Shown here piece by piece: positions 5,028-11,328 of a DNA stretch of 25,878 bases. Location of the stretch: positions 1 to 25,878 of the IMG/VR virus record IMGVR_UViG_3300020411_003262, one strand, 5' to 3'. How positions within the stretch are numbered: the stretch's first letter is position 1; every line of letters starts with the position of its first letter. The notes beneath the pieces were generated by a model. It saw nothing but the letters and a program-made list of their open reading frames with translations. It ran no database searches and was not told where the DNA came from. A program made the position numbers and the translations under genes. This DNA comes from a virus.

Positions 5028-5098
5028 TCGCCCTTTAGTTCAGCAATAAGATACAGTGTGCTCCATGCAATCATAACGGCATAAAGTAAGTTACTCAT
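5024..5098 (-). CDS. Membrane microprotein B, 24 aa
   Basis: Too short for ordinary gene calling. The ATG at 5098-5096 has a full AGGAGGT 7 bases upstream, the strongest ribosome binding site in this operon, and overlaps the stop of the upstream microprotein (ATGAGTAA). The protein is one hydrophobic helix (about LLYAVMIAWSTLYLIA) with a charged tail ending KGD. It is the last gene of the minus operon and converges with the lysin, so a holin, antiholin or lysis-timing role is plausible. That is inference from size, hydrophobicity and place. Confidence 0.6.
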   Translation of the reverse strand: MSNLLYAVMIAWSTLYLIAELKGD

Positions 5099-5177
5099 CG
5101 TCGCTACCTCCTAAAAAAAAGCTGGGAACAAGCAGGCCGATCCATGCAGAAACAAGAATAATAAATAAATCAGTCAT
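5091..5177 (-). CDS. Membrane microprotein A, 28 aa
   Basis: The ATG at 5177-5175 lies inside the end of the upstream coiled-coil gene and the stop overlaps the start of microprotein B, so three genes are chained by overlaps. The protein is one transmembrane helix (LFIILVSAWIGLLVPSFFL) with an acidic GGSDDE tail. There is no separate strong ribosome binding site; translational coupling is likely. The coding sequence contains T8 and the Shine-Dalgarno of the next gene. Both microproteins carry an Ala-Trp inside the helix (SAWIG and IAWST), which hints at duplication, though they are too short to be sure. Lysis function inferred. Confidence 0.55.
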   Translation of the reverse strand: MTDLFIILVSAWIGLLVPSFFLGGSDDE

Positions 5178-5496
5178 CGTCACTTGTCCTTAAGCTGTAA
5201 AGTGACTCACGCTCTCGGGCCAACAGTTCCCGTTGCGCTTGTTTCACTTCATCCTGTAGCTTATTGACTGTAGCCGTACAGTCAGCCCTGATATCTGCAA
5301 TTACAACATCATATCGGGCGCGCATTTTTTCGACTCTTGTGTCATGGTCTTCGCTGATCTCCCTCACCTGCTCTTGAAACTTTTCAACTAGCGTATCAAG
5401 CCTCTTCTGCATTTGAAGGAATTGCCAAACCAAGAACCCGGCAAATCCGCCGAGTCCACCAAAATCGATCAATTGGCGTATGAGTTCATCTGTCAC
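5170..5496 (-). CDS. N-terminal membrane anchor plus coiled-coil protein, 108 aa (holin/spanin-like)
   Basis: Residues about 8-31 (LIDFGGLGGFAGFLVWQFLQM) form one glycine-rich transmembrane helix; residues 32-95 are charged with heptad character, a long coiled coil that includes YDVVIADI. BhlA-type holin-like proteins and i-spanins share this plan: a short N-terminal helix and a helical soluble part. The start is GTG at 5496-5494 with only a weak GCGA/GAG upstream; no in-frame ATG is near. Overlapping hairpins precede it. It is followed by two overlapping membrane microproteins and faces the lysin, so a lysis role is the best guess. A spanin would need an outer-membrane partner, and no lipobox protein is seen. 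Confidence 0.65.
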   Translation of the reverse strand: MTDELIRQLIDFGGLGGFAGFLVWQFLQMQKRLDTLVEKFQEQVREISEDHDTRVEKMRARYDVVIADIRADCTATVNKLQDEVKQAQRELLARERESLYSLRTSDDD

Positions 5497-5504
5497 TCGC
5501 GAAG

Positions 5505-5539
5505 TATAAACTCATAACAGTTTATAAGTAAGCACTTAT
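5505..5539. other. Two adjoining inverted repeats between minus-strand genes
   Basis: TATAAACT (5505-5512) pairs with AGTTTATA (5519-5526) across 6 bases, and ATAAGT (5524-5529) pairs with ACTTAT (5534-5539) across 4 bases. They share bases, so only one can form at a time. They fill the only real gap in the minus operon and could act as attenuator, processing site or operator. TATACT at 5508-5503 on the minus strand could be a -10, but its -35 is poor. Confidence 0.5.
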
Positions 5540-5950
5540 CTACCTGCGCTCAACAACACCAATGTTTCGCATTCTCTCATATCTGGCGTGGGCTTGTGTG
5601 GCCACCACAGCAAGGGCGGTAAGACGGCAGAAACCGCCTCCGACTATAGGATCGTTTACGTTTTGCGCAGCCTCAATCACCCACAGATCTTGATCTGGTT
5701 TTTCGCTAAGTATGTGATAGCCAAGCTCTTTTAAAGTAATCATAAGCGCAGTCGTTGCTGCTAATCTTGATCGGGGCATAAGATTGTGATGCGCCCAAGC
5801 AGGCTGTTTATCAGCAAGCTGGATCCAAGCGCTTTGCATTGCATTCTCAAAGGCCATTTGAACATCAGCTATCGCGTCTTCAAGGGGCGCTTGCGTTATA
5901 GAAGGGTCGATACTAACTGTAAACGTTAGTCCTTCGGCGTCATGCGACAC
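5540..5950 (-). CDS. Protein of unknown function, 136 aa
   Basis: Not recognised. The start is GTG at 5950-5948 with GAGGAG 8 bases upstream, inside the end of the GroES-like gene (25-base overlap). The protein begins with a strand-like stretch (GLTFTVSID), then an acidic helix with aromatic residues, a His pair (AWAHHN) and a C-terminal segment rich in Ala, Arg and His. There are no Cys clusters, membrane segments or nucleotide-binding motifs. Its fixed place directly behind the co-chaperonin suggests co-expression with morphogenesis, but no function is shown. Confidence 0.7.
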   Translation of the reverse strand: MSHDAEGLTFTVSIDPSITQAPLEDAIADVQMAFENAMQSAWIQLADKQPAWAHHNLMPRSRLAATTALMITLKELGYHILSEKPDQDLWVIEAAQNVNDPIVGGGFCRLTALAVVATQAHARYERMRNIGVVERR

Positions 5951-6240
5951 TGAATATGCTCCTCACTCATTAGAATAAAGTCGTTTGTACCAACGGCGTT
6001 CCCAGAGAAACGGGGGAACATAACAATATCGCCCACGCTCACTTTAGTGACATCCTCACCGGAGAACCTAACGGTGCCAAGCGTTGGGGCACCTGATTGG
6101 GTGGCCGCTTGTTGTGGCATAAGTACCTTCGCACCCGGTCGCCATGCTTGCTCGCCCTGCTGTTGTTTTTCAATTATCACGTTTTTACCAAGTGGAACCG
6201 GGTGGTACCTCTCGAACGGGTCAAACCTATCATTCTCCAT
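5926..6240 (-). CDS. groES-like: GroES-like co-chaperonin, 104 aa
   Basis: The sequence follows the GroES fold closely: an N-terminal strand PLGKNVIIEK (GroES PLHDRVIVKR), then LMPQQAATQSGAPTLGTV matching the mobile-loop and roof region, then VSVGDIVMFPRFSGNAV (GroES VKVGDIVIFN) and FILMSEEHI (GroES VLIMSESDI). GroES caps the GroEL chamber; phage forms such as T4 gp31 replace or adjust the host cap so that the capsid protein folds. The mobile-loop hydrophobic triad is not obvious in the short Gln-rich loop GEQAWRPGAK, so the GroEL contact may differ. The ATG at 6240-6238 has AAGGAG 8 bases upstream and overlaps the tandem-RHH gene end by 11 bases. Role in folding the major capsid protein is inferred. 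Confidence 0.85.
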   Translation of the reverse strand: MENDRFDPFERYHPVPLGKNVIIEKQQQGEQAWRPGAKVLMPQQAATQSGAPTLGTVRFSGEDVTKVSVGDIVMFPRFSGNAVGTNDFILMSEEHIQCRMTPKD

Positions 6241-6691
6241 TATCGTCACTCCTTGGGAACATTCGTATTTGGCGCAGTTGTTCAGCAATAACCGGGGGGA
6301 AGTCTTCAATCTGTATGTTGTGCTCCATACGAACAGGGGCCTCAACGGGCGCTGCCATTGCAAGTCTCCCTATAATATCTTCAGCAACATGGTGAAAGAG
6401 CCATGCACGCGACAGCCTAAGCGCCTTCGCGTGTCGAGCAAGCCTTTCGCCGAGGGTGCTATCTACAGATACTTGATTTGTCACACCAGAAAACTTTGGA
6501 CCTCTCATTGGCTTTTCTTGGGCTGCCAACCCTGCCTCTTTCTTTTCAATGGCGCGGTCGAATGATCCGCAAGCCATTCCTGATATAAAATCAGCAATTT
6601 GTTTTTTTGATATGCCAAGGGTTTCAGACGCTTCATCCAATTTGGCATTCATGGAAGAACACACGGTTATTGTTGTTATTGACGCTGCCAT
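6230..6691 (-). CDS. Tandem ribbon-helix-helix DNA-binding protein, 153 aa (or 163 aa)
   Basis: Two RHH-like units sit in one chain. Unit 1 (residues 5-46): ITTITVCSS strand, NAKLDEASETLG helix, ISKKQIADFISGM helix. Unit 2 (73-110): QVSVDST strand, LGERLARHAKALR helix, LSRAWLFHHVAEDIIGRL helix. A linker rich in Lys, Glu and Pro lies between. Tandem RHH in one polypeptide is known from TraY of F-like plasmids; here it would form a built-in dimer binding an inverted repeat. The start is unsure: ATG 6691-6689 lies inside a TTGAC-N8-GTCAA site, while ATG 6700 and 6721 are alternatives; none has a good Shine-Dalgarno. It heads the minus operon and stands divergent to the late promoter. It is a strong candidate for the protein that reads the dispersed palindromes. 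The fold is by eye only. Confidence 0.6.
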   Translation of the reverse strand: MAASITTITVCSSMNAKLDEASETLGISKKQIADFISGMACGSFDRAIEKKEAGLAAQEKPMRGPKFSGVTNQVSVDSTLGERLARHAKALRLSRAWLFHHVAEDIIGRLAMAAPVEAPVRMEHNIQIEDFPPVIAEQLRQIRMFPRSDDNGE

Positions 6692-6696
6692 GTCAA
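6679..6696. promoter_or_regulatory. TTGAC-N8-GTCAA site 4
   Basis: Exact copy, spacer GCTGCCAT, palindrome extending to ATTGAC/GTCAAT. It covers the ATG at 6691-6689 of the tandem-RHH gene, with TTGAC directly before the start codon on the minus strand, and lies about 55-60 bases upstream of the late promoter -10. It could control both directions. Confidence 0.75.
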
Positions 6697-6741
6697 TCAT
6701 GTACCTAATAATTGGCCGCATGGCAAGCTCAAATCATGGTT

Positions 6742-6750
6742 TGCTATAAT
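6742..6750 (+). promoter_or_regulatory. Extended -10 promoter of the late operon
   Basis: TGCTATAAT is a perfect extended -10 (TGn plus TATAAT). No -35 of quality lies 16-18 bases upstream, as usual for extended -10 promoters or for activated ones. Transcription would start near 6757, practically on the GAGG ribosome binding site of the first late gene at 6767, leaving about ten bases of leader. Confidence 0.6.
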
Positions 6751-6766
6751 CTCCTTGAGGTGACCA

Positions 6767-7102
6767 ATGCCAGACAACAATAAACTTGCCCCAATTCCCG
6801 GTCTTTCGACAATTACAGGCATGGTTGCCGCCGCCCAAGGGATGAACGATACAAGTTCAGTTCACATTGCGCTGGCGCTAAGGCAACTTGCAAAACTAGA
6901 CAAAGCTCACAAAGACTGCATGGAGGATGACGGGTCAACGGACCCGGAAAAACTTCGTCTTTATATGGATGCGCTTTCAAAAGAGGCAAAGATTGAAAGG
7001 CAAGTTGCCGAACACCTTGAGCGCGCAATGGCCCTGAAGGGTGTTGAAGAGGTTGCGGATAACCGGTTTGCCAAAGCGATTGAGGAACATAACAGCAAAT
7101 GA
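6767..7102 (+). CDS. terS (putative): Candidate small terminase subunit, 111 aa
   Basis: It lies directly upstream of the large terminase gene with ATGA overlap, the usual place of the small subunit, which recognises the packaging site and feeds DNA to the motor. The protein has an N-terminal Gly/Ala segment, then two or three charged helices (RQLAKLDKAHKDCM; KLRLYMDALSKEAKIERQVAEHLERAMALKG), consistent with an oligomerising helical core. I do not see a clear N-terminal HTH, which many small terminases have, so DNA recognition may use another element. GAGGTG upstream supports the ATG. Another head-completion or regulatory protein remains possible. Confidence 0.55.
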   Translation: MPDNNKLAPIPGLSTITGMVAAAQGMNDTSSVHIALALRQLAKLDKAHKDCMEDDGSTDPEKLRLYMDALSKEAKIERQVAEHLERAMALKGVEEVADNRFAKAIEEHNSK

Positions 7103-8940
7103 GCGCAATTCCGCAGAAGTACATTGATTTATGTAATGAAAGTTTTAGTTTTTGCTTTCAAAACGAATTTAAAATCCGCTCAAATAATCCCCTGACAGGC
7201 GTTTATGCCTTGATGCCGCTTTGCGTAAATGATGAACAGCGTGAGTTTTTAGAAGAAGTTGCACGCCAAATGAAGACTCGGGGCTTTGTTCGTATCATTG
7301 TGTGCAAGTCAAGAAAGTTGGGGTTTTCAACAATAATACAGGCGTTGATTGTTCACCAGTGCATCTTCAATGAGCAGACGTATGCGCTAACAATGGCTCA
7401 CCAAGACAAGGCAACGCGCGAGCTTTTTTTAATTGGTCGCACAATCGTTGAAAACCTAACAGCAGGGATAGGCGCAAAGCTCCGGTACAAGCCAAAGGCA
7501 AACAATATTGAGTGGACAAACGGGTCACGCGCCGTGTGTCAAACGCAAGGTGGCTCTGCAAACTCTGAACGTGGCTCAACACCAAACATTGTTCACATTA
7601 GCGAGTTGCCCTCTTGGGATGAATCAAGGAAAAACACCGATGCGGCAGACGTTGCACAATCGGTTCTAAACGCAGTTTTTGATGTGCCCGGAACAATGAT
7701 CTTTATTGAATCAACGGCTAAAGGCACCGGCAACCTATTCCACAAAATGTTCATGAGGGGTATCAACGAAGAGGAAGGTTTCAACTTCAAGCCAATGTTT
7801 TTCGGATGGCAAGATCGCCCAGAGTTCACAATTCCCGCACCGTCAGAAGAGATTGCAAAAGAAGAAAGCGCGCAAGCAAGGTTGATGGAAGATGCGTACA
7901 ACTCTGGCGACCGGCTAGGGGCGCTCTCAATGGCAACAGAGCTAGGGTACTCTCAGTTACAACTCGACAGGGCGATGGAGTTTGACCTTGCGCCTCCGCA
8001 GGTTCGCTTTTGGCAAAACGTTTTAATCAATAAATGCGACGGTGACCAAGATCGCTTTGATGCGGAGTGGCCTCTTAGCTGGTCGCTTGCTTTTATTTCT
8101 TCTGGTCGCCCGGTCTTTTCAATTCGAAGGATCCAACAAAGAAAAGAAGAGCTTGCAAACTACAGCGCAAAACGTGGCAACTCCACCATGATGCGGGTAG
8201 ATGGAAAGGTTGAGCTAGTTCAAGACGGTGGAGGAATAGGCGGTGGCTGGCGGGTGTTTGAGTACCCAAAGGAAGGTCACACGTATATCGTTTCTAGCGA
8301 CTCATCCGGTGGTGGCACTTCCCCTGAAGACGATTACAGTGCAATACAGGTGCTTGATCGCGTAACAAAGCGTTTTGTTGCCTCGTTTTACTCCAAGATC
8401 TATCCTGATTTGTTGGGCCACCAAGTCGCTTATGCTTGCGAGCTTTACAACGACGCACTTGCAGTTCCAGAAGCCAACAAGGAAGGTCTTCTAACTATAA
8501 ATGTTTTGCTCAAAGAGCACCCGAACACAAAAATATACAGGCGATTTGTTGAAGTGGGTAAGGTCCCAACAGGCAGCGATAAGAAATACATTGGCTACTC
8601 AACAAACGAAAGGACAAGGCACTTTGCCGTCACAAACTTCGCAAAGGAGTGGAGGCTTGACGGCATTGAAATTTTTGACACTCGCCACCTAAATGAAATG
8701 ATGTCTTTTATAAGAAACAAAAACTCTGGCCGCCCAGAAGCTGGAAACGGAAATCATGATGACCTTATAATGGCCGCCTGCATTGCCGTTGACGTTGATC
8801 AGCAGCAGGCCAAGCAGGGGATCCCCGTAACTAAATCATCGTCTAATCAGTGGGGTCGCACGGAAAACGCAACACGTGCATTTAACAATCAGGTCCCCCG
8901 GATAACAGAAGAATTTAATAAGGGAAAATCATGGTACTAA
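7099..8940 (+). CDS. terL: Terminase large subunit, 613 aa
   Basis: This is the ATPase-nuclease of the DNA packaging motor, which docks on the portal. The N-terminal ATPase has a deviant Walker A KSRKLGFST (70-78), a Walker B region IVHISELPSW (164-173, E169) and a coupling motif FIESTAKGTG (202-211). The C-terminal RNase H-like nuclease shows the expected acidic residues: D401 in YIVSSDSSGG, E458 in AVPEAN and D555 in NHDDLIMAA. Length and motif order are normal for the family. The ATG overlaps the stop of the preceding gene (ATGA) and has only a distant GAGG, so translation is probably coupled. The stop overlaps the next gene by 10 bases. Confidence 0.93.
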   Translation: MSAIPQKYIDLCNESFSFCFQNEFKIRSNNPLTGVYALMPLCVNDEQREFLEEVARQMKTRGFVRIIVCKSRKLGFSTIIQALIVHQCIFNEQTYALTMAHQDKATRELFLIGRTIVENLTAGIGAKLRYKPKANNIEWTNGSRAVCQTQGGSANSERGSTPNIVHISELPSWDESRKNTDAADVAQSVLNAVFDVPGTMIFIESTAKGTGNLFHKMFMRGINEEEGFNFKPMFFGWQDRPEFTIPAPSEEIAKEESAQARLMEDAYNSGDRLGALSMATELGYSQLQLDRAMEFDLAPPQVRFWQNVLINKCDGDQDRFDAEWPLSWSLAFISSGRPVFSIRRIQQRKEELANYSAKRGNSTMMRVDGKVELVQDGGGIGGGWRVFEYPKEGHTYIVSSDSSGGGTSPEDDYSAIQVLDRVTKRFVASFYSKIYPDLLGHQVAYACELYNDALAVPEANKEGLLTINVLLKEHPNTKIYRRFVEVGKVPTGSDKKYIGYSTNERTRHFAVTNFAKEWRLDGIEIFDTRHLNEMMSFIRNKNSGRPEAGNGNHDDLIMAACIAVDVDQQQAKQGIPVTKSSSNQWGRTENATRAFNNQVPRITEEFNKGKSWY

Positions 8941-9260
8941 AGATTGTCGCAATCTTTGTTTATTCCATTGGTGCAGTGTTTCAAGCGCTTGCTGACGGTT
9001 TTTTTTCAGCAGCATCCACAATTGATAAAAAAATGGAGCGCAACAAGTTTGCTAATGTGGTAGAAGAGTTGACAGATGAAAGTCAAAGTGAAGTTATTCC
9101 AACGATACCCCCTGAAGGCTATAGCGAGATTTTGCCGGGTGACTTTGAAGCGTACTATCGCGAGCAACTTAGGCTCAGAAGCATTAGCCCAGATGACCCA
9201 AGGATCGATCCAGAGTTCGACGAAATTAAACGACGAGTCGGCGGGGTAAGGTTGCCGTGA
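8931..9260 (+). CDS. Small membrane-anchored protein between terminase and portal, 109 aa
   Basis: Not recognised. Residues 2-27 (VLKIVAIFVYSIGAVFQALADGFFSA) form one hydrophobic helix; the rest is acidic and hydrophilic with Pro-rich EVIPTIPPEGY and a DDPRIDPEFDEI stretch. AAGGGA 6 bases upstream supports the ATG. It overlaps the terminase stop (10 bases) and the portal start (GTGA), so its place in the head module is tightly kept. A membrane-tethered packaging or portal-assembly factor is conceivable. Codons 47-52 contain a TTGAC-N8-GTCAA site. Confidence 0.75.
   Translation: MVLKIVAIFVYSIGAVFQALADGFFSAASTIDKKMERNKFANVVEELTDESQSEVIPTIPPEGYSEILPGDFEAYYREQLRLRSISPDDPRIDPEFDEIKRRVGGVRLP
9069..9086. 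other. TTGAC-N8-GTCAA site 5
   Basis: Exact copy, spacer AGATGAAA, inside the small membrane protein gene and in codon phase 0 (reads Leu-Thr-Asp-Glu-Ser-Gln). No promoter is visible around it. Confidence 0.6.
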
Positions 9261-11320
9261 AAGGTTTTATCAGCAGCAGTGCAGGCAACTATGACGGCTT
9301 TGGTGAAGAAAGCCTCGCTAAAGATATTGCTGATAAGTTTCGAAAATGCCGTCAGATGAAACTTACGCTACATGATATTTGGTGGACTAACCTCGCTTTT
9401 GTTCACGGGCGACAGTACGTCACGTATAAGGGTGGCTCGCCGATAGAGCCAAAGGCTCCAAGCTGGCGGGTAAGGCTTACTCATAATATCTGCCGCCCAA
9501 TTGTAAGGACGGCCGTAGCAAAGTTGACTCAGGCCCACCCAACCTTTGGCGCTCGCCCAACCGGGCCAGATGAAGACTCAATCATGCGAGCAAAAATAAG
9601 AACATGGCTTGCAGCACACATTTGCAGAGAGATTGACTTGCAGTCTCACATTAGCCAGCTTGTTTGGTGGGGTTGGGTGTGCGGTTCCGGCTTTCTATCT
9701 TGGGGCTGGAATCCAACGTCAGGCAAACTTTCAGGCAATCAACGTACCGGGTTTCCTGATGTTGAGGTGTGGTCACCTTTTGACGTTTATCCTGACTGGC
9801 AAGCAACTTCGCTAAACGATAGCAAGTGGGTAATTCGCGTTCACACGATGAAGCCCGAAGACGCAAAGCGTCAGTTTGATCGTTTCCCAGAAGATAGCGC
9901 AATGCGCCCATACGGCGACACTGACCACTGGGACTTTGATGATGACAACTATGACTCTTCGCTCCGCAGAGAAATAGGTGGATATACAGAAGGCGGGCCT
10001 ACTCATGCCACTACTGTAAATGTATACGAGTACGAAGAGGCTCCAACTCCCGAGTTCCCAATGGGTCGAAGGGTTATATCAAGCGAAGGCACGGTTTTAA
10101 AATATGAGCCACTGCTAAATGGAAAGTACTCACTTGCCATGTTTAGAGCAGCAACAGAAGGCGGTAGGTTTTTTGGGGTTTCTCCGGTTGAAGATGTTGT
10201 TCCTTTGCAGCGAGAATTGAACCGGACACTTAGTCAAGCGATTGAGCTAAGAAACATGCACACAATGCCCAATTGGGTGGCTCCGGTTGGTTCTTTGAGC
10301 GCTACTCCAGAAAATCGACCTGATGAGGTTATTGAATATAACCCAAACATGGGGCCGCCACCCGCTAGACAATCAGCCACACCTATTCCTCCATCTTTGT
10401 TTGAGATGGTAAATTCGCTAAAGACTTCTTTCTATGACATATCAGGCATACATGAAGTCTCTCAGGGAAGAAGCCCTTCTGGCGTTGTTTCTGGCCGTGC
10501 CATTGGAATGCTTTCAGACCAAGATCAAGAAAAGCTGGGACCTATGGTAACAAGCCTTGAGCGGTGCATAACCGAAGCGGGGAGCGGGCTAATCTACCTC
10601 TGGAAGCGCTTTGCCACTCATGCCGTAACTACTGACATTCTTGGCGAGTCTCGTCGAGTAGAAGCCATTAGATTACATGCAAGCGATTTAGATGCCTCTG
10701 ATGTTTACGTGGTGGCAAACTCAATGCTCCCACAGCGCCCGAGTTTCATAAGAGAGCAGATTTTAAATTACGCGAGCATTGGCCTGCTTGGTGATATTGC
10801 TGACCCTCGAACAAGAATGCGAGTTCAAAAGATGCTTCAGTCTTATGGAATTGACATGATAGAGGGTGACGAAACTCAAGATAGAAATTATTCTCGTACA
10901 GAAAACTATCGGATGGCCACTGGCGAAAAACTTGAACCCGCATGGTACGAAGATCAAATCACACACGTGGATGAGCACTTGGCTTTCATGCTTTCGCCAG
11001 ACTTTCAAGATTTGTCTGAACCGGTACAACGAGAATTCGAGATACACCTTGCAAAGCATTATCATGAGCTTGCAAAACAGTCAGCAGGCCAAGCAACTTA
11101 TGCACATGTACTTGGCCTTGATCCTTCTGGCGGGCAACAACAACAGCAAGAAGGTGTTGACAGTCAACAGTCAACAGCGCAACCTAGACCAGTGTATGAC
11201 GCATATGGACCAAACGAAGAGCGAGCACGACCAACGGGTGGCGGGACACCTGAACTTAATCGTGCGGGCAATCCGGGTGGTCCGGGCGTGAACTACATGG
11301 ATGAACGGACAGGAGCGTAG
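9257..11320 (+). CDS. Portal (head-tail connector) protein, 687 aa
   Basis: The portal dodecamer at one capsid vertex is the channel for DNA. Size, place after the terminase and typical portal stretches support this: HNICRPIVRTAVAKL near residue 75, LQSHISQLVWWGWVCGSGFLSWGWNP (about 124-149), then VEVWSPFDVYPDW and WVIRVHTMKPEDAKRQF, and a long helical region with PLQRELNRTLSQAIELRN. These resemble P22/podovirus-type portals. The C-terminal 70 residues are Gln-, Gly- and Pro-rich and probably disordered, as in portals with a barrel extension. The start is GTG overlapping the preceding stop, with AAGG 5 bases upstream. A TTGAC-N8-GTCAA site lies near the 3' end. Confidence 0.88.
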   Translation: MKGFISSSAGNYDGFGEESLAKDIADKFRKCRQMKLTLHDIWWTNLAFVHGRQYVTYKGGSPIEPKAPSWRVRLTHNICRPIVRTAVAKLTQAHPTFGARPTGPDEDSIMRAKIRTWLAAHICREIDLQSHISQLVWWGWVCGSGFLSWGWNPTSGKLSGNQRTGFPDVEVWSPFDVYPDWQATSLNDSKWVIRVHTMKPEDAKRQFDRFPEDSAMRPYGDTDHWDFDDDNYDSSLRREIGGYTEGGPTHATTVNVYEYEEAPTPEFPMGRRVISSEGTVLKYEPLLNGKYSLAMFRAATEGGRFFGVSPVEDVVPLQRELNRTLSQAIELRNMHTMPNWVAPVGSLSATPENRPDEVIEYNPNMGPPPARQSATPIPPSLFEMVNSLKTSFYDISGIHEVSQGRSPSGVVSGRAIGMLSDQDQEKLGPMVTSLERCITEAGSGLIYLWKRFATHAVTTDILGESRRVEAIRLHASDLDASDVYVVANSMLPQRPSFIREQILNYASIGLLGDIADPRTRMRVQKMLQSYGIDMIEGDETQDRNYSRTENYRMATGEKLEPAWYEDQITHVDEHLAFMLSPDFQDLSEPVQREFEIHLAKHYHELAKQSAGQATYAHVLGLDPSGGQQQQQEGVDSQQSTAQPRPVYDAYGPNEERARPTGGGTPELNRAGNPGGPGVNYMDERTGA
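11157..11174. other. TTGAC-N8-GTCAA site 6
   Basis: Exact copy in the portal gene, codon phase 1. Its spacer AGTCAACA contains another GTCAA, so one left half-site faces two tandem right half-sites. Confidence 0.55.
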
Positions 11321-11328
11321 GTGCAAGC

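Noticed and set aside
5009-5028. Intrinsic terminator for the lysin
   Set aside because: Stem is AT-rich and no T-run follows on either strand; the sequence matches the dispersed palindrome instead.
5091-5130. T8 run in microprotein A as a frameshift site fusing A to B
   Set aside because: Adding or removing one T leads to a stop codon within a few codons, so no fusion results.
6047-6565. 172-aa plus-strand frame opposite the groES-like and RHH genes
   Set aside because: Antisense of two genes with recognisable folds and good coupling.
11157-11174. Treating the portal copy as simple codon repetition of GACAGTCAACAG
   Set aside because: Partly true for this copy because of Gln/Ser codons, but the other eight copies have unrelated spacers, so the family as a whole is not explained by it.
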